Shown here: positions 17,099 through 25,799 of the stretch, piece after piece
Layout of the letters: the number at the start of each line of letters is the position of its first letter
Position numbering within the stretch: position 1 is the stretch's first letter
DNA from: DASPTH01 sp035623515
Lineage (GTDB): Bacteria > Actinomycetota > Acidimicrobiia > IMCC26256 > DASPTH01
Direction of reading: 5' to 3'
DNA length: 64,000 bases
Assembly: GCA_035623515.1 (NCBI GenBank)
Contig: DASPTH010000178.1
Location: 1-64,000, forward strand
Program-made: the position numbers and the translations under genes
Notes under the pieces: generated by a model
What the model was told of the DNA's origin: nothing
The model's database searches: none
What the model saw: only the letters and a program-made list of their open reading frames with translations

Positions 17099-17956
17099 TT
17101 ACGCGATCCTCCGCTCCGCCGCTTCGACGAAGTTGCGGAACAACATCGCGATCGTCGTCGGCCCCACGCCGCCGACACGCGGCGTGATCGCGCCCGCGAC
17201 CTGCTCGCACGACTCGTCGACGTCGGGGAGGATCTTCCGTCCCTCGTAGCGGACGCCGGCCCCGACGACGGTGACGCCCGGTGTGAGGTGCTCGGGTTGG
17301 ATCATGCCTGGCACCCCCGCCGCGGCGACGACGACCTCGGCGCGTTTCACGAACCGCGGCCAGTCCTTCACGCCGGTGTGCACGACGGTGACGGCCGCGT
17401 TCGCGGTGGGGCGCTTCTGCGAGAGCAGCAGTGCGAGCGGGCGGCCGATGGTGTTGCCACGGCCGACGATCACCACCTCGCGGCCCGCGACCGGGATCTC
17501 GTAGTACGCGAGTAGCGCCTCGATGCCGGCGGGCGTGCAGGACACCGGGCCAGGCATCGCGAGCGCGAGCCGACCGAGGTTCGTGGGGTGCATGCCGTCG
17601 ACGTCCTTGTCGGGATCGAGCTCGAACAGCGCGGCCTCGTAGTCGATCTGGTCGGGCGCCGGGTACTGGAACAGCACCGCGTCGACGTCGTCGGCGTCGT
17701 TCATGTCATGGATCGCGGCGATGACGTCGGCCTGGGTTGCGTCCTGCCGCAAGTGGATGTCGACCGCGCGGCAGCCCAGCTCTTCCGCCTTGCGTTGTTT
17801 CATCGCGACGTAGCGCGCGCTCGGTTCGTCGTCGCCGACGAGCAGGGTGCCGAGACCAGGTGTGTGCCCGTTGGCGATCAGCTTCTCGATGCGCGGCGCG
17901 AGGTCGGTGAACACGGCGTCGGCCACCGGGCCGCCGGGCATCATCGTGGCAGTCAT
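17099..17956 (-). CDS. folD: Methylenetetrahydrofolate dehydrogenase/cyclohydrolase FolD
   Basis: This bifunctional cytosolic enzyme interconverts 5,10-methylene-THF and 10-formyl-THF, supplying the formyl donor used by PurH and PurN encoded just upstream. The 285-residue sequence shows LGTLLVGDDEPSARYVAMK, QYPAPDQID, DKDVDGMHPTNLG, PCTPAG-like SCTPAGIEALL, IVGRGNTIGRPLALLL (NADP site) and TPRVGGVGPTTIAML. Several ATG codons are clustered at the start; the first (17956) is used. purH lies 14 bases upstream, so purN-purH-folD form one folate/purine operon. Confidence 0.95.
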   Translation of the reverse strand: MTATMMPGGPVADAVFTDLAPRIEKLIANGHTPGLGTLLVGDDEPSARYVAMKQRKAEELGCRAVDIHLRQDATQADVIAAIHDMNDADDVDAVLFQYPAPDQIDYEAALFELDPDKDVDGMHPTNLGRLALAMPGPVSCTPAGIEALLAYYEIPVAGREVVIVGRGNTIGRPLALLLSQKRPTANAAVTVVHTGVKDWPRFVKRAEVVVAAAGVPGMIQPEHLTPGVTVVGAGVRYEGRKILPDVDESCEQVAGAITPRVGGVGPTTIAMLFRNFVEAAERRIA

Positions 17957-17969
17957 CGCTCGTACTCCA

Positions 17970-19469
17970 TCAGTGGAGGAAGTGCCGCTCGCCCGTGAAC
18001 ACCATCGCCAACCCGAGCTCGTCGGCCTTCTCGATCACCCGCTCGTCGCCCACCGATCCACCGGGCTGCACCACCACGGCCACACCTGCGGATGCGGCCG
18101 CCTCGACGCCGTCTGGGAACGGGTAGAACGCGTCGGACGCGCACGCGCCGCCGGCGGCCCGCCCCGCCGCCTTCTCGGCCGCGATCTCACCCGACTGCAC
18201 ACGGTTCTGTTGCCCCGCCCCGATGCCGACGGCCTGCCCGTCCTTCACCAGCACGATGGCGTTCGACTTCACGTGACCGCAGACGCGCCACGCCAGCTCC
18301 GCGTCGCGCCACTCCTCCTCGGTGGGCGCGCGCTTGGTGACGACGCGCCAGTCGTCGCGCCGGGAGACGAACTCGTGCGCGGTCTGCACGAGGAACCCGC
18401 CGCTGATCTGGCGCACGTCGAGCCCGGTGGGCTGTGGCGGAGGCGCTTCGAGCAGCCTCGTGTTCTTGCGCTTCTTCCGCAGCGCGGAGACGACACCCTC
18501 CTCGTAGCCCGGGGCGATCACGACGTCGGCTTGCGGGCCCTGGACCATGCGTTCGACGGTGACCTGGTCGACTGAACGGTTCAGCGCGACGATCCCGCCG
18601 AACGCCGAGCGCTCGTCGCACTCGAGCGCGCGCTGGTACGCGGTCGCGAGATCGGCGGCGACGGCTACGCCGCACGGGTTGGCGTGCTTGATGATGGCAA
18701 CCGCCGGGTCGCTCCCGAGATCGTGCACGAGTTGCCACGCCGCGTCGGTGTCGTAGAAGTTGAGGTACGAGAGCGCGACGCCGCTGTGCTGCAGGACCGC
18801 GTCCCACCAACTGCGCGTGCCGACGGCGCGGTAGCGCGCAGCTTGCTGGTGCGGGTTCTCGCCGTAGCGCAACTCGTCGCTCGTGCGGTCGAGCGCGAGC
18901 ACGAGGTGCTCCGGCAGTACTTCGTCGCGCTGCAGCCAGGCGACGATGGCAGCGTCGTAGGCCGCCGTGCGCGCAAACGCCTCGAGGGCGAGCGCGCGCT
19001 TCGCCGCGTCGCTCAATACGCCCTGCTCGCGCAGTTCCGCGAGCACCGAGTCGTACTGATCGGGGCTGGTGACGATCGCCACCCACGCGTGGTTCTTGGC
19101 CGCGGCGCGCGTCATCGCGGGCCCGCCGATGTCGATCGTCTCGATGTCGGGCGACTCCACGAAGGGGTAGAGGTTGCTCACCACCATGTCGAAGGGAGCG
19201 ATGCCGTGTTGCTCGAGATCGGCACGGTGCGCTTCGTTGCTCCGGTCGGCGAGGATCCCACCGTGCACCTTCGGGTGGAGCGTGACCACCCGGTGGTCGA
19301 GCATCTCCGGGAAGCCGGTGACGTCGGCGAGCGGGGTCACCCGGATGCCCGCTTCGTCGAGGGCGCGCGCGGTACCACCCGACGACACGAGTTCCCAGCC
19401 CAACTCGTGGAGCCCGCGCGCGAAATCGACGAGCCCCGACTTGTCCCACACCGACAGCAACGCGCGCAT
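17970..19469 (-). CDS. purH: Bifunctional AICAR formyltransferase/IMP cyclohydrolase PurH
   Basis: It performs the last two steps of purine synthesis to IMP. The N-terminal cyclohydrolase domain has SVWDKSGLVDFA, SSGGTARAL, HPKVHGGIL and FDMVVSNLYPF. The C-terminal transformylase domain has RYGENPHQQAA, the catalytic IIKHANPCGVA, AFGGIVALNR and SDAFYPFPDGVEAAA. The 499-residue length is normal. The ATG at 19469 shares a base with the purN stop (TGATG); a GTG one codon earlier is an alternative. It is co-transcribed with purN and folD. Confidence 0.96.
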   Translation of the reverse strand: MRALLSVWDKSGLVDFARGLHELGWELVSSGGTARALDEAGIRVTPLADVTGFPEMLDHRVVTLHPKVHGGILADRSNEAHRADLEQHGIAPFDMVVSNLYPFVESPDIETIDIGGPAMTRAAAKNHAWVAIVTSPDQYDSVLAELREQGVLSDAAKRALALEAFARTAAYDAAIVAWLQRDEVLPEHLVLALDRTSDELRYGENPHQQAARYRAVGTRSWWDAVLQHSGVALSYLNFYDTDAAWQLVHDLGSDPAVAIIKHANPCGVAVAADLATAYQRALECDERSAFGGIVALNRSVDQVTVERMVQGPQADVVIAPGYEEGVVSALRKKRKNTRLLEAPPPQPTGLDVRQISGGFLVQTAHEFVSRRDDWRVVTKRAPTEEEWRDAELAWRVCGHVKSNAIVLVKDGQAVGIGAGQQNRVQSGEIAAEKAAGRAAGGACASDAFYPFPDGVEAAASAGVAVVVQPGGSVGDERVIEKADELGLAMVFTGERHFLH

Positions 19470-20029
19470 CACGCGTCTTCGGCTGCGAGTTGGCGGAGCA
19501 CTTCGGGGTAGAGCCGACGCTCGACCTCTTTGATGCGCTCGTGGAGCGTCTCGACCGTGTCGTCATCGAGCACGCGGACCGCTTCCTGGGCCAGGATGGG
19601 GCCTTCGTCGACCTCGAGACGAGCGATGTGCACCGTGCACCCCGTGACTCTCACGCCCGCGGCCAGTGCGTCCTCGACCGCGTGCCATCCCTTGAAGGCG
19701 GGGAGCAAGGCCGGATGCGTGTTGACGATCCGGTCCGGGAACGCGTCGTGGATCGGCTTCTCGAGGATCGTGCCGAACCCGGCCATCGCCACGAGGTCGA
19801 CGTCGTAGCGCGCCAGCACGTCGACCACTTCGTGGGTGTACGCGACGCGGTCGAAATCACGCCCGAAGCTCCTGCGCTCGACGACGACGACGGGAACATC
19901 GGCGTCGCGCGCAACGCCGATCGCGCCGCACTCTCGGTCGACGAGAACCACCACCACGGGGAGATCGGCGCCGACCAGCGCGCGGAGGATGGTGCCACTA
20001 CCCGACGCCAGCACTCCGATCCGCCGCAC
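19469..20029 (-). CDS. purN: Phosphoribosylglycinamide formyltransferase PurN
   Basis: It transfers a formyl group from 10-formyl-THF to GAR in de novo purine synthesis. From the GTG at 20029 the 186-residue product reads MRRIGVLASGSGTILRALVG. It then carries the family motifs VAMAGFGTILEK, NTHPALLPAFKGWHAVEDAL (catalytic Asn and His) and GVRVTGCTVHIARLEVDEG with the conserved Asp. The frame is open further upstream, but that part is not protein-like. This is the first gene of the purN-purH-folD unit. The 174-base gap to the divergent membrane-protein gene should hold both promoters. Confidence 0.93.
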   Translation of the reverse strand: MRRIGVLASGSGTILRALVGADLPVVVVLVDRECGAIGVARDADVPVVVVERRSFGRDFDRVAYTHEVVDVLARYDVDLVAMAGFGTILEKPIHDAFPDRIVNTHPALLPAFKGWHAVEDALAAGVRVTGCTVHIARLEVDEGPILAQEAVRVLDDDTVETLHERIKEVERRLYPEVLRQLAAEDA

Positions 20030-20203
20030 ATCGGCAACGTAGCGCAGGCACCCAGCGGCAGGCGGCCTCCTTCCAAGACCTGGCGATACGGGCGGATCCT
20101 TGCATTCCGGCGGGGATCGTGCTTCGCTCATGCGGGCCCGAACCGGGCCAGTCGTGCTCTGCGCGTCGACTGCCGCGCAGAACCAGGGGCACGGAGGAAC
20201 GCG

Positions 20204-20773
20204 ATGCCGTCGAAGAATCCGACGCCAGGTGAGATCACGATCATGGGGGGCGGTGCCATCGCCCTGATCTTCTCCTTCTTCCACTTCTACACGCATCCGG
20301 GCGGCAGCGAGAGCGCATGGAGCAAGGGCCTCCTTCCGGTCGTCACGCTCATGGTGTTCTTCTGCGTGATCTCAGCAGTCCTCGTGGCCCTGGCGAAGTT
20401 CGCCAACGTCCGGCTGCCTGCGCTGCCCTGGGGCTTCACCTGGGAGCAGGTGTACTTCATCCTGGGCCTCGTCGCGACGCTGTACGCGCTCGCGTTCCTC
20501 GTTCGTGACAAGCTCGGGGAGAGTTTCGCGGTCGGGTTCTGGTTCATCCTGCTCGGGTGCATCGCGACCCTCGTCGGGTCGGTGCTGATCCTGAACGAGC
20601 GCACGAGGTCGAGCGCCTCGGCGACGCCCGGCGCGGCACCGCCCCCGCCGGCTGCTCCGCCCCCACCGGCTGCACCGCCCCCACCGGCTGCACCGCCCCC
20701 ACCGGCGGCACCGCCCCCGCCCGCGGCACCGCCCCCACCGGCGGCACCGCCACCGGTGCCGCCGACCTCCTGA
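20204..20773 (+). CDS. Four-helix membrane protein with proline-rich repeat tail
   Basis: The product has 189 residues, with an ATG after GGAGG. Four hydrophobic segments are seen: about residues 14-30 (IMGGGAIALIFSFFHFYT), 43-63 (LLPVVTLMVFFCVISAVLVA), 80-98 (VYFILGLVATLYALAFLV) and 106-128 (AVGFWFILLGCIATLVGSVL). The last 50 residues are repeats of PPPPAA. The hydrophobic part resembles small actinobacterial membrane proteins of unknown role; the tail may bind SH3/EVH-like partners or cross the wall. It is convergent with sucD. Confidence 0.8.
   Translation: MPSKNPTPGEITIMGGGAIALIFSFFHFYTHPGGSESAWSKGLLPVVTLMVFFCVISAVLVALAKFANVRLPALPWGFTWEQVYFILGLVATLYALAFLVRDKLGESFAVGFWFILLGCIATLVGSVLILNERTRSSASATPGAAPPPPAAPPPPAAPPPPAAPPPPAAPPPPAAPPPPAAPPPVPPTS
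20639..20753 (+). repeat. 18-base tandem repeats encoding PPPPAA units
   Basis: About six near-identical 18-base units (GCACCGCCCCCACCGGCT and variants) are arranged head to tail inside the 3' end of the membrane-protein gene. All remain in frame. Differences are mainly synonymous third-position changes (GCT/GCG/GCA, CCC/CCG), so the protein repeat is conserved. The unit length makes copy-number slippage likely. Confidence 0.85.
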
Positions 20774-20786
20774 CGGAGCTCGCGGG

Positions 20787-21671
20787 TCAGAGCTCCGCGA
20801 CGAGCTCGGCCATCACCTGGCCGGCCTCGGTCGGGTTGAGGCCGACCTCTGCGCCGGCGTCCCGCAACGCGGCGATCTTCGCTTCCGCGGTGCCCTTGCC
20901 GCCCGAAACGATCGCGCCGGCGTGGCCCATCTTCTTGCCGGGCGGCGCGGTCACGCCGGCGATGTAGGCGACGACCGGCTTGGTCATGTGCTCCCGCACG
21001 AACTCGGCGGCTTCCTCCTCGGCCGAGCCACCGATCTCGCCGATCATCATCACTGCCTTCGTCTCGGGATCGGCTTCGAACGCGCGCAGGCAGTCGATGA
21101 AGCTCGTGCCGGGCACCGGGTCGCCGCCGATCCCGACGCACGTGGTCACGCCGATGTCCTTCTGCTTCAACTCGTAGAGCGCCTGGTACGTGAGGGTGCC
21201 CGAGCGGCTCACGATCCCGACGGGCCCACCCACCTTGGCGATGTGGCCGGCGGTGATCCCGATGTTGCACTTCCCGGGGCTGATGATCCCCGGACAGTTC
21301 GGCCCGAGCAAGCGAGTCGCCGGGAAGTCGCGCCGCAGCTTGTTGTAGAACCACGCTTCGTCGTGCGCGGGCACACCCTCGGTGATGCACGCGATGAACT
21401 CGATGCCGGCCTCCGCGGCCTCCATCACCGCGTCGCGCACGCCGGGAGCGGGGATGAAGATGCACGACGCGTTCGCACCAGTCGCGGCGATGGCATCGGC
21501 GACCGTTGCGAACACCGGGATACCGGCCACGTCGGTGCCCGCTTTCTTCGGGTTCGTGCCGCCCACGACCTGCGTGCCGTAGTCGCGGTTCAGCGGGCCG
21601 TAGAAGCTGCCCTGACCCCCGGTGAGGCCCTGGTAGACGACCTTGGTCGTGTCATCGACGAAGATGCTCAT
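20787..21671 (-). CDS. sucD: Succinyl-CoA ligase, alpha subunit
   Basis: With SucC it converts succinyl-CoA, ADP or GDP and phosphate to succinate in the TCA cycle. The 294-residue sequence has VVYQGLTGGQGSFYGP, GGTNPKKAGTDVAGIPVF, IACITEGVP, RLLGPNCPGIISPG, IVSRSGTLTYQ, and the phosphohistidine loop MGHAGAIVSGGKGTAEAK. Its ATG overlaps the sucC stop (ATGA). Confidence 0.96.
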   Translation of the reverse strand: MSIFVDDTTKVVYQGLTGGQGSFYGPLNRDYGTQVVGGTNPKKAGTDVAGIPVFATVADAIAATGANASCIFIPAPGVRDAVMEAAEAGIEFIACITEGVPAHDEAWFYNKLRRDFPATRLLGPNCPGIISPGKCNIGITAGHIAKVGGPVGIVSRSGTLTYQALYELKQKDIGVTTCVGIGGDPVPGTSFIDCLRAFEADPETKAVMMIGEIGGSAEEEAAEFVREHMTKPVVAYIAGVTAPPGKKMGHAGAIVSGGKGTAEAKIAALRDAGAEVGLNPTEAGQVMAELVAEL

Positions 21672-22807
21672 TGCGCCAGCTCCACGGCTCGCTGTGCCGC
21701 CTCGAGCATCGTCGGCTTCATCTGCAGCTTGTCGGAGAGGTGCGGCTCGAGGATGGCGCGACCCTCCTCGGCGTTGGTGCCGTCGAGGCGGATGACGATC
21801 GGGGCGTCGATCTGCACCCGTTCGAGCGCCTGCACGATGCCGTTGGCCACTTCCTCACCCTTGGTGATCCCGCCGAAGATGTTGATAAAAATCGACCGCA
21901 CATTCGCGTCACTCGTGATGACTTCGAGCGCGCCGGCCATGACGTCGGCGTTCGCGCCGCCGCCGATGTCGAGGAAGTTCGCCGGCGCGCCCCCGACTTG
22001 GTTCACGATGTCGACCGTGCTCATCGCGAGACCGGCACCGTTGGCGATCACGCCGACCGAGCCGTCGAGCCCCACGTATTGCAGACCTCGCTCGTGGGCA
22101 AAGCGCTCCCGCGCGTCGCGCACCTGAGTCGCGTCGTACTCGACGTAGTCGGGATGGCGGAACACCGCGTTGTCGTCCAGCGTGACCTTCGCGTCGAGCG
22201 CGTGCACGCGGCCGTCGGGCGTGAGGATCAGGGGGTTGATCTCCACGAGATCGGCGTCCCCCTCGGTGTACGCCCGGTAGAGATCGAGGAGCACGTCGAC
22301 AGCGCCGTCGGTGGCAATCGGGTTGAGCTTGGCAGCCTCCACCCACTCCCGGCAGCGGGCCTCACTCAGGCCGTCGACCGGGTCCACGTGGATGCGGGCG
22401 ATCGCGTCCGGGTTCTCCGCCGCGACCTGCTCGATCTCGACACCGCCCTGCGCCGACAGCATCCCGAGGTGGAGCTTGGCGCCGCGGTCGAGGGTGAACG
22501 ACGCGTAGTACTCCTCGGCGATGTCGCTCGCCTTCTCGATCCAGAGCACCTCGACGACGTGGCCCTTGATGTCCATGCCGAGGATGGCGTCGGCGTGGGC
22601 GCGCACCTCGTGGGCGTCGCCGGCGAGCTTGATGCCACCCGCCTTGCCCCGCCCGCCGACCTGCACCTGGGCCTTCACCACCACCGGGTAGCCCAAGCCG
22701 TCGGCCTCCTCCACCGCCTGCGTGACCGTGGTGGCCGGCGCGCCCGGTGACACAGGGATCCCGTAGCGCGCGAACAGCTGCTTGCCCTGGTACTCGAACA
22801 GGTCCAC
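21668..22807 (-). CDS. sucC: Succinyl-CoA ligase, beta subunit
   Basis: This is the ATP-grasp subunit of succinyl-CoA ligase. The GTG at 22807, preceded by GGAAGGA, gives the expected start VDLFEYQGKQLFARYGIPVS and 379 residues. Conserved segments include VVKAQVQVGGRGKAGGIKLA, DLVEINPLILTPDGRVHALD, and GVIANGAGLAMSTVDIVN followed by GGAPANFLDIGGGA. FINIFGGITKGEEVANGIV is the CoA/nucleotide-side loop. It is the first gene of sucCD. Confidence 0.95.
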   Translation of the reverse strand: MDLFEYQGKQLFARYGIPVSPGAPATTVTQAVEEADGLGYPVVVKAQVQVGGRGKAGGIKLAGDAHEVRAHADAILGMDIKGHVVEVLWIEKASDIAEEYYASFTLDRGAKLHLGMLSAQGGVEIEQVAAENPDAIARIHVDPVDGLSEARCREWVEAAKLNPIATDGAVDVLLDLYRAYTEGDADLVEINPLILTPDGRVHALDAKVTLDDNAVFRHPDYVEYDATQVRDARERFAHERGLQYVGLDGSVGVIANGAGLAMSTVDIVNQVGGAPANFLDIGGGANADVMAGALEVITSDANVRSIFINIFGGITKGEEVANGIVQALERVQIDAPIVIRLDGTNAEEGRAILEPHLSDKLQMKPTMLEAAQRAVELAQ

Positions 22808-22866
22808 GAACGTCCTTCCGGCGCGGTCGGCGCAATGGTGGTCGATCGCCTCGTGCTTGACAAACT

Positions 22867-23343
22867 GTGGACGTGCCACCGAGCAGGGCCGACACCCGCC
22901 TGCTGTTCACTGCCACGATCGCGGTGCTCGTCGCCGGGGTACTCGTCGCGGTGGTGCTGCTGTTCGCGTCCGGGGAGGGCGGGAGCCCCACGAAGCCGGC
23001 ACCGTTCGCAGCCGGCCTGGCGAGCGCGATCAAGAGCGACCTGAAGGACGGCGGGCCGTACTACTTCCCCGACCCCTTCGGCAAGGACCGCAGCCTCCTC
23101 TTCGCGCTCGAGCACGGGAACATCGTGGCCCTCGCCACGCAGCTCCCCGGCACGACCGACTGCCTCGTGAAGTGGAGGGCGTCGGTGAACAGCTTCGTCG
23201 ACTGCCACGGTGGCCACCACACGAGCGAAGAGCTCGACCGGTACTACTCCTACGTCGATCCCGTCGGCGAGAACAAGGGCATCCTCTTCGTCGACCTACG
23301 CAAGAAGCTGCCGGCGCCCCAGCCGGCGACCGCGGCCAATTAG
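22867..23343 (+). CDS. Single-TM extracytoplasmic protein with DCHG motif
   Basis: The product has 158 residues from a GTG; a second GTG two codons later is equally possible. A membrane anchor (TATIAVLVAGVLVAVVLLFA) is followed by an extracytoplasmic domain of about 115 residues: GPYYFPDPFGKDRSLLFAL, PGTTDCLVKWRA, SFVDCHGGHH, and KGILFVDLRKKLP. The CLVKW...VDCHGGHH arrangement resembles a degenerate Rieske-type second motif, but the first CxH pair is missing, so no cluster is predicted. The function is unknown. It is divergent from sucC and convergent with pcrA. Confidence 0.7.
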   Translation: MDVPPSRADTRLLFTATIAVLVAGVLVAVVLLFASGEGGSPTKPAPFAAGLASAIKSDLKDGGPYYFPDPFGKDRSLLFALEHGNIVALATQLPGTTDCLVKWRASVNSFVDCHGGHHTSEELDRYYSYVDPVGENKGILFVDLRKKLPAPQPATAAN

Positions 23344-23469
23344 CCGGGTCGATTCCGCTCCGGCGTCCCCGCCGTCCCGCCACGCCTCCGCTGCATCTCC
23401 GAATTCGCCGGGTCGATTCCGCTCCGGCGTCCCCGCCGTCCCGCCACGCCTCCGCTGCATCTCCTAATT
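23338..23469. repeat. 64-base tandem duplication at the convergent 3' ends
   Basis: A 58-base block at 23343-23400 is repeated exactly at 23407-23464. AATT occurs at 23338, 23402 and 23466, giving a precise 64-base period. The duplication fills the whole gap between the convergent anchored-protein gene and pcrA; each gene ends with AATTAG formed at the outer AATT. It contains small hairpins such as GGCG-N4-CGCC but no long stem. Confidence 0.9.
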
Positions 23470-25752
23470 GCGGAGCTTGCGGAGGGGCGCCCAGACGAGC
23501 AGGAGCCGCTTCTCGCCGACGTCCCGGAAGTTCACGACGGCCTCGGTCTGGTCGTCGCCGCCGATCAGCTCGAGCACGACACCCTCGCCGAACTTCTCGT
23601 GCGCGACGTCGTCACCGACGCGGAGCCCGACGCCCTCGGCGCCACGCGTGGCGGAGGCGCTCCCCGCGGCGATCGCGGCGTCGACGACCGCCTCGCGATG
23701 CGTGGCCCCGCGCCCGACGGGGCGTGCGCTCTCGTGCGCGTGCACGAGCTCCTCGGGGATCTCGGCCAGGAACCGGCTCGGCGGGTAGTAGTCGGTGGAG
23801 CCGAACAACATGCGGCACCACGCGTGGCAGAGGTAGAGGCGCTCGCGTGCCCGCGTGATGCCGACGTAGCAGAGCCGGCGCTCCTCCTCGAGCTCGTCGG
23901 GGTCACCGAGGCTGCGCATGTGCGGGAACACGCCGTCTTCGAGCCCGGTGATGAAGACAACAGGGAACTCGAGGCCTTTCGCCGAGTGCAGCGTCATCAG
24001 CGTGACCGCGCTCTGCTCACCGCTCGCGCCCTCGGCGGTGTCGAGGTCGGTGACGAGCGAGATCGCCTCGAGGAACGCCTGCACGCGCGCCAACCCCGAG
24101 GGGACACCGATCGGCTCGTCCACGGCGTCAGCGGTACCGACGCCGGCAATGCCCGGGAGGCCGGTGAGGTCGCCGGCGTCGAGCGCGTCGTCGAACTCGT
24201 GGCAGACACCGACGAGCTCCTGGAGGTTCTCGATGCGCCCCTGCGCCTCGATCGTCCCCTCCGACTCGAGCTCGGCGACATATCCCGTCTCCTCGAGCAC
24301 CGACTCGACGGTGGCCCCCACGCCCTTTCCCGACGCGTACTCGAACACCTCCACGAGCTCGAGCAGGTCGTTGATGCCCCCGAGCGCCTTCCCGCTCACA
24401 CCCGCCGCCGGTGCCTCGCGCATCGCGTCGCGGAACGTGATCCCGGCGCCCTGCGCGTAGGCAGCGACCCGGTTCACCGAGGTCTCGCCCACACCCCGCT
24501 TCGGCGTGTTCACGACCCGACGCCAGCTCACTTCGTCGTCGGGATTCACGAGCGCGCGCAAGTACGCGAGGAGGTCCTTCACCTCGCGCCGGTCGTAGAA
24601 CTTCACGCCGCCGACGACGCGGTAGGGCACGCCGGCGCGCACGAGCTGCTCCTCGATCACGCGACTCTGGGCGTTGGTGCGGTAGAAGACGGCTACGTCG
24701 TTGAAGCGATTGCCTTCGTTCTCGACGAGGCGCATGGTCTCGCTCACGACGTACCGCGCTTCGTCGTGCTCGTCCTCGGCGTGGTACCGGGTGATCAGCT
24801 CACCGCCGAGCTGCTCGGTCCAGAGGTGCTTCGGCCGGCGCGCCGCGTTGTTGGCGATGACCGCGTTCGCGGCGTCGAGGATGCGCTGCGTCGACCGGTA
24901 GTTCTGCTCGAGCACGAACACGGTCGCGTCGGGAAAGGCCTCCTCGAACCGCATGAGGTTCCGGTAGTCGGCCCCACGGAACTTGTAGATCGACTGATCC
25001 GTATCACCCACGACGAGCACGTTCCGGTGGCCCTCGGTGAGCATCCGCACCAACTCCCACTGGGCGACGTTGGTGTCCTGGAACTCGTCGATGAGCACCT
25101 GGGAAAAGCGACCTTGCCACCGCGCGAGCGCGTCGGGGTGCTCGCGGAAGAGGCGCACGGTGAGGGTGAGGAGATCGTCGAAGTCGACGGCCGACGCGTC
25201 GAGAAGTCGCCGCTGGTACTCGCAGTACACCTCGGCCACGCGGTGCTCCGGCGGGGTGAAGGCGCGCTCGGTGGCCTCCTCCGCTGTGACGAGCTCGTTC
25301 TTGAGGGCCGAGATCGCACCGTGGAGCCGTCGGGCAGGAAAGCGCTTGGGGTCGAGGTCGAGGTCGCGGCGCACGTAGTCGGTGAGACGCACCGCGTCGG
25401 CCTGGTCGTAGATCGAGAACGAGGAGCGGTATCCGAGCAGCGGGGCGTCGCGGCGGAGGATGCGAGCGCACGCCGAGTGGAAGGTCGACACCCACATGCG
25501 ATGGGCGACCGGTCCGACGAGGCCGGCCACGCGCTCCTTCATCTCGCCTGCGGCCTTGTTGGTGAAGGTGATCGCGAGGAGCCCGAAGGGCGAGACGCGC
25601 TTCTCCGCGACGAGGAACGCAACCCGGTGGGTGAGCACGCGAGTCTTGCCGCTCCCGGCGCCCGCGACGACGAGGATGGGGCCGTCGGGCGCCGACACCG
25701 CCTCGCGCTGGACCGGGTTCAACGCGGCGAGGAGCGTGTCGGTGTCGGCCAC
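23464..25752 (-). CDS. pcrA: ATP-dependent DNA helicase PcrA/UvrD
   Basis: This 3'-5' superfamily 1A helicase acts in nucleotide excision repair and plasmid/replication restart. The 762-residue sequence has LNPVQREAVSAPDGPILVVA, Walker A AGAGSGKTRVLTHRVA, LLAITFTNKAAGEMKERV, VLIDEFQDTNVAQWELV, VLVVGDTDQSIYKFRGAD, TLHSAKGLEFPVVFITGLED and LCYVGITRARERLYL. A C-terminal Tudor-like domain (VGDDVAHEKFGEGVVLEL...) typical of PcrA contacts RNA polymerase. GTG start. The stop lies in the 64-base tandem duplication. Confidence 0.96.
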   Translation of the reverse strand: MADTDTLLAALNPVQREAVSAPDGPILVVAGAGSGKTRVLTHRVAFLVAEKRVSPFGLLAITFTNKAAGEMKERVAGLVGPVAHRMWVSTFHSACARILRRDAPLLGYRSSFSIYDQADAVRLTDYVRRDLDLDPKRFPARRLHGAISALKNELVTAEEATERAFTPPEHRVAEVYCEYQRRLLDASAVDFDDLLTLTVRLFREHPDALARWQGRFSQVLIDEFQDTNVAQWELVRMLTEGHRNVLVVGDTDQSIYKFRGADYRNLMRFEEAFPDATVFVLEQNYRSTQRILDAANAVIANNAARRPKHLWTEQLGGELITRYHAEDEHDEARYVVSETMRLVENEGNRFNDVAVFYRTNAQSRVIEEQLVRAGVPYRVVGGVKFYDRREVKDLLAYLRALVNPDDEVSWRRVVNTPKRGVGETSVNRVAAYAQGAGITFRDAMREAPAAGVSGKALGGINDLLELVEVFEYASGKGVGATVESVLEETGYVAELESEGTIEAQGRIENLQELVGVCHEFDDALDAGDLTGLPGIAGVGTADAVDEPIGVPSGLARVQAFLEAISLVTDLDTAEGASGEQSAVTLMTLHSAKGLEFPVVFITGLEDGVFPHMRSLGDPDELEEERRLCYVGITRARERLYLCHAWCRMLFGSTDYYPPSRFLAEIPEELVHAHESARPVGRGATHREAVVDAAIAAGSASATRGAEGVGLRVGDDVAHEKFGEGVVLELIGGDDQTEAVVNFRDVGEKRLLLVWAPLRKLRN

Positions 25753-25799
25753 CGGAGCATCGTACCGGCGACCGTACGCGTGTTCGGGTTGGCGCGCGG

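Noticed and set aside
19490..20203. Upstream in-frame extension of the four-helix membrane protein
   Set aside because: It lies antisense to purN and has no protein-like features; the ATG at 20204 has a GGAGG and begins the hydrophobic protein.
20639..20753. Pro-rich tandem repeats as a CRISPR or VNTR outside a gene
   Set aside because: The repeats are contiguous, without spacers, and stay in frame in a membrane-protein gene, so they are coding repeats.
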